A stretch of 64,000 bases of DNA from Stromatinia cepivora (Eukaryota > Ascomycota > Leotiomycetes > Helotiales > Sclerotiniaceae), in assembly GCA_014898415.1 (NCBI GenBank), contig RCTD01000008.1, positions 558,001-622,000 on the forward strand, written 5' to 3'. Below the pieces are notes generated by a model. That model saw only the letters and a list, made by a program, of their open reading frames with translations, was not told where the DNA came from and ran no database searches. Position 1 is the first letter of the stretch. Each line of letters opens with the position of its first letter. The position numbers were made by a program, and so were the translations under genes. This document shows, piece after piece, positions 23,671 to 35,340 of the stretch.

Positions 23671-25399
23671 ATTTTTGAATCTGTGATTCTTTGATCCCTG
23701 TGGGATTGTTGGGTTTGGGGTAATTTTGACGGGGATTTTGTGTATGGTTTAGAGGAGAGAGGTAGTATATAGTATACGTTTATGTAGGGCAATGAGAATA
23801 GATCTCTTGTTGTTCTATTACTTCTTTTTCTTTGATTTGAGATTTGATTTTTTGATATGATCTTCATATTGTTTGTATGCCCACAACTCATGCTTATGTA
23901 TTTTAATGTATCAGATATTTAAGCTGGAGAGCAGGGGCAGCAGGTTGTGACTCAGTTCTTGTAGTTGAGGAGCATTGATCACAATTCTGCATCAGGTGAA
24001 TTAATATACTAGGAAGCCTTTTGCATGCAACACCAACTGGTTTTTGAGATGCTTTGTATAAGAAATGAATTCTTGGCAAGTTGCTAGATACTATCTTGCC
24101 TCCGTCCGCCCCATTTCATCTGTTCATCGTCACCCTTTTCTTACGTCTCCTTAGCTATGATGATTCATAAGCACTACTGGCAGCTTATCTCTGGCATGGC
24201 GATAGACTTCCGATTCACGCGGACACATTCGAGCCCTGGATCAATTAGGTTAAGGACTTCGGGCCAGGCTTGAGTACAAAAGATTTGAAAGGAAATATGC
24301 ATACCATCAACATCGAGGACATAAAGTTTGTACGCTGCCGTGAGTTATTGGTATTATATGACCGGCGATGGGGCGCCGGAATGTAAGAGCCCTCATCCAT
24401 GCCCTGAGGCACTTCTTCCTATCAATCGAGTGGTGACCACAAAGGTAAGTTATCCTTTTGTCGCTGCACATCTCGTCCGTGTAAAAGCAATTAGACTATT
24501 TGCCCAGCTATGCAAATCGGATATTGCGATTTTGCTGCTGAACCAGGGGAACTCTTTGCATTGATACCATGGTTTATGAGACTTATTTAGATTATTATAT
24601 CTTCCATACTCTACAATGAATAATTCTCGGTCAAAGAAACTAAAGATATGTCTTCAGCAGAGATCAATGATGAGCATTGACAAGGTGTCTTAAAGAACGA
24701 ACAAGGAATTTTATGGCATTAGTTACTTTCATTCTTCGGAACAAGCTGGAAATCTGTGCAATGAACAATTTCATCACTTTTGGCCCCCTTATAATTCAGC
24801 ATAAAGCTCATTTGAATTGAGATACTAGAGATGTTCATCATTTAGGGGGGAATCCCAATCGGGTTGCAGAGAATTAACCAGCAGTGCTTATGCCTTATTC
24901 ACCATTATGAAAATTCATCATTGTTCTCATTATTACTCGCTGCTATCATCTATCATAAAAATGCTTTCATAGCCCATACTTATTATCCCACTCTGAACAC
25001 AATGACCTCGTTAAGCAAATTAGACCAGCATTGGTATTGCCCTGAGATTTCATGCCAAAGGGTGTTTTAAGCGATATTACCAGTTAAAGATTGGAGGCAT
25101 CAGTTGTTGCATTATGCATTAAGCACAAAGAGACAGATTCTCTTTCTCAATATGAAGGCATTACAACTATTGGACTTACGCACATCAAAGCTCCTCTATG
25201 CTGCTTTATAAGAATATTGTACAGTTTGGTCACTCGCACACCACCTAAGTCTTTGTTCTTGATGCTCAATGATCAATGATCAATGATCAAACAGATGATA
25301 ATTTGAGTCTATCTGTACATTTCAGAATACAAAAGAACATGATTAGTTTTCTTGTTTCAAGTATTTACATTCTAAACTATATAACGCATCGGTAAATAT
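23671..25399. other. Intergenic, mostly featureless
   Basis: 1.7 kb. A 35-residue stretch within the plus ORF at 24328 (AAVSYWYYMTGDGAPECKS) looks protein-like and may be a gene scrap, but I cannot name it. Near 25265-25290 ATGATCA/TCAATGATC is repeated about three times in tandem. Confidence 0.45.
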
Positions 25400-27614
25400 C
25401 TAGATAAGTTTCAAAGTGTTTTCCTGCGCTGTTCGAAATACTCTACTATTTGATTGAGCTGCGCAAACCCCCAAACGTTCATAAGCCCCGGAATCCTGGT
25501 AAAGCTTACAAACAAGAATGTGTAACCAATGATTTCGCGACCCAAAGCTAATTCCGTGTTTGTTGGAAGTTCCGATAAGTAAGCAACATACTTCGTCACC
25601 ATCTGTGGCCCTGGACTTGGAAAGGGTACAATCCAAAGCAAAGCCGAGAGAATTTTTGTGATAAACTTGTGGGAATTTGAGCGTAGTATCATTCAAGGTG
25701 CGATCATGCTTACGGTAGCCGTAGCCGTGGAATAGTTTAGCCCTGATGGTCAATCCTCGAACAATAAGGTACTCAGGTTCCGGATTCTTCAAAGAATCTA
25801 TGACTAACATGGGAATATTCGTCTGAACGTATGCAAAACGGCCATGCGCCTCAAAAGAATCCTCATAAAGGAGTAGAAAGTTAATCGGGGTGTCCTTTCG
25901 ATCTGATACGAGAGATGCCCAGGACCAACTGGGGGCAAACTTCGACTCGGAGGTGCATCGATATATATTTAGATTGTCGTTATTTCCAAAAGGCAATGGC
26001 TTTGCTACATTCCATAGAAGACCTCTAGCGAGATCACTTAGCCATATTCCAGCAAGATAATGAGATTCAAGGCGGTCCTGAAAGGTTTTCGCTATTCCAA
26101 TAAGAGCGATCAATCTGTCCTTATCATACGTGATAAGTAGTTTCGAATACTCGTTGATCAAACCAAGCCACCTATCTAGAATATGACGCTTATCTAGCGA
26201 ATTGATATCGGCTAGCTTTGATCTAGAGGTTTTGTATATATTTTCGAGGCCGGTACATTCACAGCGAATGCCAAATTTACATTCCATGATTAGTTCTGTT
26301 GGATGGAAATGAATAGTACGTGGTGCCAGCTGTCGCTCTTGAAATACCCACGCTCTTGACAGTAGGCATGTAATTTCGTGGTCGGCAGGATCAGTCTCGC
26401 GATTTCTCTTGCGGATGTTGAAACGTTGATGTACTGCATGAAATGAAGGCCGGATATAGACTACGCCACTTTTATGGGACCCATTGCTCACATCAATAGG
26501 GAATGCTCTAAGATCCGATATTATACCGTGCCTCAAGCTCCGAGTATTGAGACAGCCTTCTGTGCTGTCTGATGCCGCTGTTGCAGCAATATTTAGACAA
26601 CCTTTAGAGTATATCCTGGCCATCTGGGCCGCTTGTTCTTTCCAGTCTACGTCATCACGCTGGATGATACATAAACTGTCAATCCACACATAGCGAATGC
26701 GAAGCGTTCGGAGTATTATGACAACATCGGCAAATGTCTTCGGTAGATCGCATATTTCAATGCCTGTCTTATGTTTCTGGAGAGTTTGTTTATTGGTCTG
26801 AATGAAGTGAGCATTTCCCCAACGATGGCTTAGAGTGGCGTATGACTCGCTAGCATCTACAAAATGCATAGTCTCAACCAGCCGGATTAATTCACCCTGT
26901 TCACCACTCAAATCTAATAATCGAGTTGGTACAAATGGTACACCGGTACCATCATCTTGCAAGGAACAGATCGCATGGTTTTCGCAACAATCTTTGACCC
27001 ATCGTTGGATAATCTCCGCGCAACTTTCGACTGTGATCTGAGGATGAACTTCTTCCGCCACGCCAAAATGACTCGGCCTTGAGTTTGAGTTTGGAACAGG
27101 TGTTTGATCTTTTGTGTTTAGTGTACATTTCAGCTTGACTTGAACTTTTTTTCTAGAACTGACCTGGTAAGGTATAAAACTCGAACTCAAGAGATCCTTG
27201 TGGTACAAACGGACAAAGTTGTCGCTTTGGCCGTTTAACAAGTCTTACCAGAGGGCTCCAAGTTGTGAAAGATCTCAGTCCACCGGGTTGTCCGCGACTT
27301 GAATTTTCTCCCTCTTGCTCAAATGAAGTCACCTCTACTCGTAGTGGGCAGCCTTGGCGTTTGTATATCTCAATCTGAAACTGCTTGGACGAGTCGAAAG
27401 TTGCCAGCTTCTGGCTCATGATGTTCAGGCCTCCCATGATTTTGCAACAATTGGGACAAGATAATTTAATTCCATGATTTATCTGCGAGGAATTGAGTTT
27501 GAGATGCTGTCCCTCTGCAGAGTCAACATCAAAATAAAGACGCCATTTTGTTCTCAAACTTCTTGAGTAATGGTTGAGATCAAAGCAAACAGGACATTTC
27601 CGAGATCGGTGCAT
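25400..27614 (-). CDS. HET-domain (heterokaryon incompatibility) protein
   Basis: 719 residues from two exons, 27614-27164 and 27108-25400; the 55-nt intron carries CTAAAC before AAAAG and the join (TLP-DQTPVPN) is in frame. The N-terminal 150 residues hold CPVCFDL and CPNCC, a possible zinc-binding pair. The HET core follows at about 240-330: SYATLSHRWG (240-248), LPKTFADVVIILRTLRIRY, VWIDSLCIIQRDD, DWKEQAAQMARIYSKGCLN and IAATAASDSTEGC. Then FQERQLAPRTIHFHPTELI, CECTGL, TGIAKTFQDRL-type and LSDLARGLLWN segments lead to a beta-rich tail ending ERLGVCAAQSN. HET proteins trigger cell death when unlike hyphae fuse. No partner gene lies next to it. A decayed relative lies 8 kb away at 35.3-37.1 kb. 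It appears intact. Confidence 0.93.
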
Positions 27615-29235
27615 AGGCGCTGCTATTCTGATTGGAGTCAGTAGCTTTATAGAACACAGCTTATTAGTTAAAATCTATGAATTAGCCGTTGTGGAATATT
27701 GTATTCAAAAAGCGAGTCCTCAAAGCTTCCGTACTTTATAGTTCAGGTATTCACGAGTCGGAAGACCACTCAAGCAACTCAAATATTTATGTGAGGGGTG
27801 ATATATGGGACCTACTTCCAGTTAGAGGCCTGTTGTGTTCATTATAGCCTGAATCAGGAATTCCCATGGTTTTTTTTGAAGCTTCGGGGGGCTGCAGGAT
27901 TTTCGTGTTACTGTTAGAATATAGCACTAATAGTATTGATGTGGGTGGAGGCAATCTTGGCGAATTTTATGTGGAATATAGTGAGGTATAACTACTGATG
28001 TCACCAAGACTTGCAGACAGGCTGAGTCCAAGCACAACATCATGGTATTAATGTTAAGTATATGTTGTGTCACAGGCGTAGCCAGACATTTTGCTGATAT
28101 TCGCAAAGTGCAAGCTTCTTGGTAACGTGCATGATTTTATGTGAGGCTATGCGAGAGTGGTCAGTACGCTAATGAGAGGTGTATGCGTCGTTGTACTACC
28201 AACACTTCTGTCCAAAACAGGACCTTCATGATTTAGACTTTTAAGAGGAGAACTTTTGGCGGTAAGAAAGTTAGAAACTAAAAATTTGTCTGGTGGACTT
28301 AGATAAAAATCAGACCTGGTGTGCGGAATTTCGCTAAGAACGTGTATTGCAGTGATGGAAAAGGGGGGACACTCTGACATAACAACGAAGTGAGAACATA
28401 ACAAAAAACTGATAGAATATCAAACAGACTCCGACGATTTTTATCGTATAGTGGCACGCTGACCTGAAGGCTGGAAATTCCTACAATGATAGAATTTCTA
28501 AATAATAGAGTATAATGCCTTACATCTGGTGATGAATCTACCGACAGCTGGTTCTAGAAGAGGTTATTCATGGGAAGATTGCCAGGTTAGTCCTCTATTT
28601 TGCTTTATTTGAACAAACTTTTGGCGTCTCTTGCCCTGAAATGGCTCGGAAAGTTGTAGTATTTCATATCTTTTTTTGTTGCCGACTTAACCTTTACACC
28701 GTTTCTTTCCTTACATTCTACATCAAAATAAATTCAATGAAACAGTAGAGGGAGACTTATTTATAGTCTTCCATCATTTGAATGGAAATAAGGTTTAAAG
28801 TTTTTCAAACAGCACAACCTTGCTAATTACGTTCCTTCGTCGCAGTAATACCTAAGATCTTATATTAAGATGCCCACAAGCAAATACTGGAAGCGGCAAT
28901 AACCCTCTAATCATAATGAGCTTTTCACACATTGTTCTTTGCTCCAAAAATGTTCTTTTGGCTATACTGTATAACATCACAGCATCCCAATTCTCCACGA
29001 GCTCACCCATTACACATTTTGCACCGACACAAAAACAAGATGTGCTAGTACCGAGGAATACAATAGATAAATTGTCCCGATTACTACAGAGAATGCCGTC
29101 TCGTAGCTCTATGCACTGAAGGCAATTTAACAAATCCCTGCGGCAGAGCCTCCGAACATTATCTACGAGCGTAATGCGTGGTCTTGTCCCTGTCCCAATT
29201 TTATACTGCAGAGGTAATGCATAATTAAGCAATGA
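27615..29235. other. Intergenic, no supported gene
   Basis: 1.6 kb. Short ORFs at 28147-28404 (minus) and 28852-29247 (minus) lack family resemblance. The latter is 131 codons and Cys-rich, and could be a lineage-specific protein, but nothing supports it beyond length. Confidence 0.4.
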
Positions 29236-29665
29236 ATGAGTTTCCAAGTGTTCAGGCTAGATTTCCTTGTGCCTATTCCGCGGATAATCCAGGTGGTCCA
29301 AATAGTGGTAATCAAAGTTAGCAAAACGATACCAGTCATCGTCATCCACGAGGAAGAGGCTAAAGAGATCAACGCTCATCTGGTCAAACTCAGCAATATC
29401 AGGGTATACATAATCCTGGTGGATACGATCAAAATAGTAATTGGCAGGCTAGTGGAGCTCATGTTCATTATTGACAGAGTCCCCGGTTTGGCACATAAGG
29501 GGAAGATGCTTCGCGGAAGGTTAAAAAGCCTGGGAAGGCTGTTTTTTCAGAGCCTGTTTATGTCGCAGAAATGGTGATGTTTATAACAATGTTGAGGGAT
29601 TAGTTATGACTCATGGGGAGGATTTAGGTGCAGGTGGTCTCATTAGCTTTAGCATAGACTACTGA
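29236..29665 (+). pseudogene. Possible remnant of a Gly/Gln/Asn-rich protein gene
   Basis: One plus-strand frame, broken by stops, reads SADNPGGPNSGNQS, HPRGRG, then SSGQTQQYQGIHNPGGYDQ and NSNWQASGAHVHY. Later pieces in shifted frames give GEDASRKVKKPGKAVFSEPV and VYNNVEGLVMTHGEDLGAGG. The repeated NPGG-x-N/Q texture and coherent segments suggest a decayed gene encoding a disordered protein. No family is recognised and chance cannot be excluded. Confidence 0.3.
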
Positions 29666-30186
29666 TAATATAAAACTCAATCGAGAAATACACAGCCTAG
29701 AAAATATGTTTAAAGTGATGAATTAGGGACTTTCAAATGTGAACGTTAACGTTGGTGAGCGGTGTTGCGTATGACCAAAATGATGAGATCAAAGTGCCCG
29801 GGAAGTAAGAACATAATCTAAACTGTTGATATGATAGTAAACATTCAGCGATTTAATCATGATGTTCACAAAAACACCTACGGAATACTAAGGTGACTGG
29901 TAGTTTTTACAAGTATTAATCTCCTAGCTATTATGTGTTTCTTCCATGTAAGAATCCTACTTCTCGGTTAACAACCCCGAAGAAAAAGGAGGTAAGGATA
30001 TTCATTCGTAAGGTGAGGTCTTTCTGATTCTCTTGCTTTCAAGAGTATACTCTGGTACATTCCCGTGTTCATCCTTTCATAATATTGAATTACCATTGTC
30101 ATGCCGGGACTCTCAATTCTTCGAGAAATTTCCATGGAGTCCTTTCATGGCACTGTTTTACTATAGCAAAGCTATAATAATATAAA
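29666..30186. other. Intergenic, nothing recognised
   Basis: 521 bases of AT-rich DNA without coding or repeat features I can support. Confidence 0.45.
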
Positions 30187-31020
30187 ATGTCCAACTCAAC
30201 TTGCTTTCAAGCACAAAATCATATCTGTGAAAATTGCCAAAACAGAGCTTTCCATCCCATAGAAACATGTGTTGGGAGTTGAAAAATGCGTATGTCGATT
30301 GCCTCCCATACTGTTCGAGATTGGAGACTTCTGAGGAAAATCCTACCACTGGAATGATATGTCCGCAATTCGCGCGTACTGGGCAGCATTGCAGTAATCC
30401 AACTCAGGCCAATGTTGCGCCTATTGTAGGAAGCTGTCCTGACCACAATTTTCAGAATGCTAGTCATCTGTAAGTTGATAAGCATGCCTTTTAATGACTC
30501 GAAATATTAACCAGACAAATACAGGCACCCTGACCAACAGAGAAGTACACAGCTACTAGCTCATCAGCAGAGAAATGAACCAACTTTAGATGGAAGAGGG
30601 GTGCATGGACAAGCAAGCACACAACAGGTTGCCGATCCTTCCGACCAGCATCGGCGTATGCCAAGCCATGATTATGATTCGTCTCGGTGGCCATGGGATG
30701 ATTTGCAGAACCAAGCTCTAAATTCGATATATCAAGATAACAACGGAGTCCCACCATTGGGAACGTATGAGCGTTCTTCCCTATCACCTCCAATGCCAAC
30801 CTTTGGAACCGGGTCATCCTCGACGAACCAGGAGTCATTTATGCCAGAGACCAATGCAGGACAGGGAAGCTACCAAGAACAGGACACATCTTCGAATCAC
30901 CAAGGCGAATCAAGAGAGGATGTAAGTGAAATTGAAATTTCGTATAAACTCAGGTGGATAGATATTAACAAGCAACAAGCAGAGTCGCGAATCAGAAAAG
31001 CAGAGGGATCTTACAAGTAA
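30187..31020 (+). pseudogene. Cysteine-rich hypothetical gene with a 2-nt frame break
   Basis: The frame from ATG 30187 reads MSNSTCFQAQNHICENCQNR and stops at 30281 after FHPIETCVGS. A second frame continues the same texture: CWELKNAYVDCLPYCSRLE, then CPQFARTGQHCSNP and GSCPDHNFQNASH. The two meet at 30268-30275, where a TGTGTT run is 2 nt out of step, which looks like dinucleotide slippage. An intron 30470-30524 (GTAAGT ... ACAG) then joins in frame to HPDQQRSTQLLAHQQRNE and a Gln/Ser-rich tail ending at 31020. Alternatively translation starts at 30234 (MPKQSFPSHRN) and yields a shorter intact protein. A cryptic donor at the stop (AAGTAATT) could add a further exon. I know no family. The C-x-x-C pairs suggest metal binding. 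Confidence 0.5.
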
Positions 31021-32164
31021 TTGGCGCCGCGGCCATTGATGTTCTCACAACAGGACAATAGAATAAGCACAGATGATACTAAGGGCAGGAAGTTAGGCTA
31101 CACAGGGGAAAGGAAGAGCCGGATTATGGCATTCATAGGCGAGAGCATCAAACGGGTATTATAATGAATATCAGGGGATAAGAATTTCTCAATGTTCGTA
31201 ATGAAATTGGCCATTGTGATACTATACTTCAAGATGTGGAGATGATAATAGCTAGTAGCCTGACACATCTCCATACTATTAGGTGACAATCTCGGAGTAA
31301 ATCTTCTAAATATCCAAGTGAATGGGACAATATAGTAATATAGTGTGGTTATTTGTTTTTTTAAAATAAATAACCTTTCGATGTTCCAGTGAGTTAGTAA
31401 GAATGGATAACCAATGTATCAATTAAATTATAAACCGAGGTATTGAGACTATCCCCTTAATGATTTGTCGTCTCCTCAAAATCAATAAGTAGTTGCACCA
31501 ATCAAATCAATCAAATCGGGTATAAATTGTTCGACGGGTGCCGTGTGCTGAAAGTTGTTTACCTTTATGCTTGCAGATACTGAAACTCCACGCCCAAAGG
31601 CAGCCCCACTTCTCAAAAGTGGGATATTCTTCATTCTTTGTCTATTGAATCCCAACTTCCTATCCTCAATCTCATTCCAGCAGTTGACGATCGGGGGGTG
31701 CAACAGTACCATCTAAATCCAAATAGTCAGGTATTTGTTGTGGCGAACAAAAGATTACATGAAAGCAATGGCACTCATGCATTCATAAATATATGTCTAG
31801 TGCACGCGTCGAACGAGGTCCTTCCGACTCCGCGTTTGACTAATGATTGTGGATATATCTAAGGGCGGAGGTGGGGCGGATAGGAGCGACGGCAAAGTTG
31901 AATCCCGAGTTTTGCCTCAATATAACCAATCAGAGTTCGATAATGGGTCAGAAATCTGGGGTAGCCTACCTCGGTAATCGACAAATATCTCGGCAGCTTT
32001 CCCCGGTGAAGATATTACTTGTTCTTGCACATGCTTCCATTTCCCTTTTATCCTTTCCTTTGAAGCATTTCAGATCAATTGGCTCTTTTTTTTCTTGCAA
32101 CTGTTGGTAGATATTCTTAGATACCAGTGTATAGATATTGTGGTACAGTTTTGAATCCAGCATT
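31021..32164. other. Intergenic, includes promoter of the acyl-CoA synthetase gene
   Basis: 1.1 kb with only chance ORFs. The final 150 bases before ATG 32165 include CT-rich DNA (CTTCCATTTCCCTTTTATCC). No repeat or operator stands out. Confidence 0.5.
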
Positions 32165-34379
32165 ATGGCGCTCGGTACGTTGCACATTTACGGAGTACAA
32201 TCTATTTCCCATTTTTCCAAGCTTACAAAAAAATCACCCCCTATATTCACGACTGTAGAAAGGGGTATTTTAATGTTCAAACAGATACTAATGACGAATA
32301 GCAACAGCAGTCGTGGCAGGTACAACCGCCGCGGCAATGTATCTCGAAGGCAAATATTCTATAACAAAAGATTTGAACGATAAATTAAAAATGAGAAGGG
32401 CGATGAAATTATACGCAGAAGCTGGTAAGTCACGCCCTCAGATCATATTATTCGCCTCTAAACATACCTACGCAGAAAAGAACAAAAGATTATGTCTATA
32501 TTATCTTTTCGAGAACAGTGTCAAAGCCCACCCAAACACAGAATGTATATGGTCCCGTGAAGGATGCTACACCTGGGCAGAATCCTATGATCGAGTAAAC
32601 CAATATGGACAATGGTATCTTTCTCAAGGTGTAAAGCCCGGGGATCTAGTGGCATTTTATCTCCAGAATTCTCCGGAATTTATATTTGCATGGTTGGGAT
32701 TATGGTCGATTGGAGCTGCTCCAGCTATGATTAATTACAATTTGGCTGGGAAAGCTTTGATTCATTGCGTCAAGGTTCCGAATTCAAAACTCATTTTGAT
32801 CGATGATGATGAGCAATTGAGAGGTAGGATTGAAGATGAGAAAGAGACATTGGAGGGAGAGCTTGGGATTAGGATTGTGGTTTTGGATTCTTCTGTGCTG
32901 TCGGAAATTCGAAGTGCGAAGGCCGAAAGACCTGAAGATGTTTATAGAGAAGGAGTCAAAGGAAATTCGCCTATGGGATTGTTATATACCAGGTTGGTAT
33001 TTTACGCGATCTGGGAGAATCTGATAGCTAATTTATCTCAAGTGGAACTACAGGGCTACCGAAAGGATGTTCTGTTCAGGTGGCAAGAGGCTATTTGGGG
33101 GGTATCTCGGTGAGTGAGATTTAAGGATGAGCATTGAGAGGATTGCTGACAATCTTTATAGAGAGCAGCTGGTAAATCCCTAGTAAGAGACGATGATCGA
33201 TGGTACAACTGCATGCCTCTGTATCACGGAACTGGCGGTATTACAGCCGTAGCCAACACAATGAGTGGCATCACCAATTGCATCGGCAAGAAATTCAGCA
33301 CCTCCAAATTTTGGGGAGATATACGAGATTCAAGAGCTACATGGTTCACATACGTTGGAGAAACGGCTCGCTACCTACTCGCTGCACCTCCTTCTCCTCA
33401 GGATAAAGCTCATTGCGTGCGCGTCATGTATGGAAATGGTATGCGTCCTGATGTATGGCATAAGTTCAAGAATCGATTTGGAGTACCGGAAGTTGTAGAG
33501 TTTTTTAACAGTACCGAAGGGGTATTCACTCTCACAAATCACGCACGTGGAGACTATTTAGCCACAGCTGTGGGACATCATGGACTTATCTCCCGATGGC
33601 AGTTTCGCGATCTTTATGTTCCGGTCAAAGTGGATGATGTTTCTGGTGCCATCGCTCGAGATCCGAAGACTGGTTTCGCAATTCGAGAACCGTTTGAGAA
33701 AGGTGGCGAGATCATCGTTGCCATTCCTGATACGAATGCATTTGCAGGCTATTTCAATAATCCAGAAGCGACGAGTAAGAAATATGAGAGGGATGTGTTT
33801 AAAAAAGGAGATCTTTATTACAGGACTGGAGATGCTCTAAGAAGAGATAATGATGGGAGATGGTATTTCTTGGATCGATTGGGAGATACCTTCCGTTGGA
33901 AAGGAGAAAATGTCAGTACGGCCGAGGTTGCAGGGGTTTTAGGAAAATACGATGGGGTTGTGGAAGCTATCGTTTATGGCGTTCAATTACCCTCCCACGA
34001 TGGTCGAGCCGGGTGTGCAGCCGTATTCATCGATCCAAGCATTACCAATTTCGATTTTGCCGGTCTTCTCAAGTAAGTGATTCGATTCCAAGATTCCTCC
34101 CCGATTCTACATAACCCAAAACTAACAAATTCAAGACATGCACGCAAACACCTACCCAAATACGCAGTTCCGGTCTTCCTCCGAATCGTCAAGGAAATGG
34201 TACCCATCCACAATAATAAACAGAATAAAACGCCGCTGCGTGAACAGGGTGTTGATCATGATAAGGTTAAGGCGGATGATAAGTTATTGTGGATAGAAGA
34301 AAAGGGGAAAGGTAATACATATGTAGAATTTCATCGGGATCACTGGGTGGATTTGGAACTTGGGAAGGCGAGGTTGTGA
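32165..34379 (+). CDS. Fatty-acid transporter / very-long-chain acyl-CoA synthetase (Fat1-like)
   Basis: 620 residues from six exons: 32165-32174, 32311-32424, 32476-32992, 33043-33109, 33162-34072 and 34136-34379. The family activates long or very-long-chain fatty acids to CoA esters and aids their uptake. The first exon is only 10 nt (MAL plus one base). Seen in order: LVAFYLQNSPEFIFAWLGLW, the AMP-binding P-loop TSGTTGLPKGC split across exons 3 and 4 (about residue 213), PLYHGTGGI, VRVMYGNGMRPDVW, FFNSTEGVF, TGDALRRDNDGRWYF, and the FATP/VLACS signature DRLGDTFRWKGENVSTAEV. The C-terminus ends ARL, a peroxisomal PTS1 variant, which suggests at least some peroxisomal targeting. All five joins keep frame. 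It appears intact. Confidence 0.95.
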
Positions 34380-35340
34380 TTTTTGGTATTTGGTATTTGG
34401 ATGTATCATGCTTGTGGTTGGTTGTACATGAGGGATTTTGGATATTACCCGCCACTTTAGTATATATATATATGAGAAACGTGTAAACTTATTTTATAGT
34501 TATTTATATGCTCATCGGCAATTATTTCATCTTCCCTACTCTTCTGATGCGTGCGACCTTTAATAATCAAACTAGACGTACCATCATCCTTCTCGAAATC
34601 CTCTTTTTTCCAACAAAACCTCAAGATCTAGTAAACATCAACACCCTCTACAAAAAACACAAACACAAACACAAACACAAACACAAATATTGAATACCCT
34701 CAACTACAAAATAAGCAGCAACCGACCTCAACCCAAATCCCAGCAACCAAACAATCAATACACTCAAAAACCCACTGCCCACAGCAAATTATAAATTGTA
34801 AATAATAAATAATCTAATCCAAATGAATATACATCAAACTAATTAAAATCTTCCGAGTTTCATATGTATATAGGAGTAGTCAATAATATTCTTTCTATCT
34901 GTTCATTAGTATTAAATATTATATACTAAATACTAAATAGCTTGCAATGCAGATTGCAGATTATGAGTGATAATATATTCACGTACGTGTTGTGTTGTCT
35001 TTTAATTCGGGGGGAATTTATATATATACATGAAGTGAAATGATGTGATGTGAAAGTAATTTTTTGTTTTGTGCTGGATATTTTTGAATTTAGGGGTGGG
35101 AGTTAGGAGTTAATGTTTGTAGTGATGCGGATGGGGCGATGTTAAGGTTTGAAGTTGGGGAAGTCGTGGGGTGGGATGTGGGGAATGTTTGTGGAGGGAG
35201 AGGAGAGGAAGAGAGGAAGCCACTTGGTTTTGAGATGTATATGGTTTCCGACATGGGTGGAATTCACTGTCAGGGTGTGTACTGACGTTGCTGATTATGA
35301 ATTGTTAGAATAGAATTTAGATTTACCCGCTGCTGTTTTT
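34380..35340. other. Intergenic with simple repeats
   Basis: 961 bases, strongly AT-rich around 34780-34930, purine-rich with GGGG/GTGG runs around 35090-35215. (AT)n occurs near 34462-34474 and again near 35020. No gene is supported; the 61-codon ORF at 34508 only reads through the ACAAAC repeat. Confidence 0.5.
34655..34687 (+). repeat. Tandem hexamer ACAAAC
   Basis: About five units of ACAAAC/CACAAA in a row downstream of the acyl-CoA synthetase gene: a simple microsatellite. Confidence 0.85.

Noticed and set aside
25265..25290. ATGATCA tandem words as a possible array
   Set aside because: Three short contiguous units without spacers; not CRISPR, only a small microsatellite.
28852..29247. 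131-codon Cys-containing minus ORF
   Set aside because: No recognisable motif and the other strand is equally open; length alone is not enough.
34655..34687. ACAAAC repeat as a coding Lys/His repeat (HKHKHKHK)
   Set aside because: The ORF has no other coding character; the repeat is a microsatellite.
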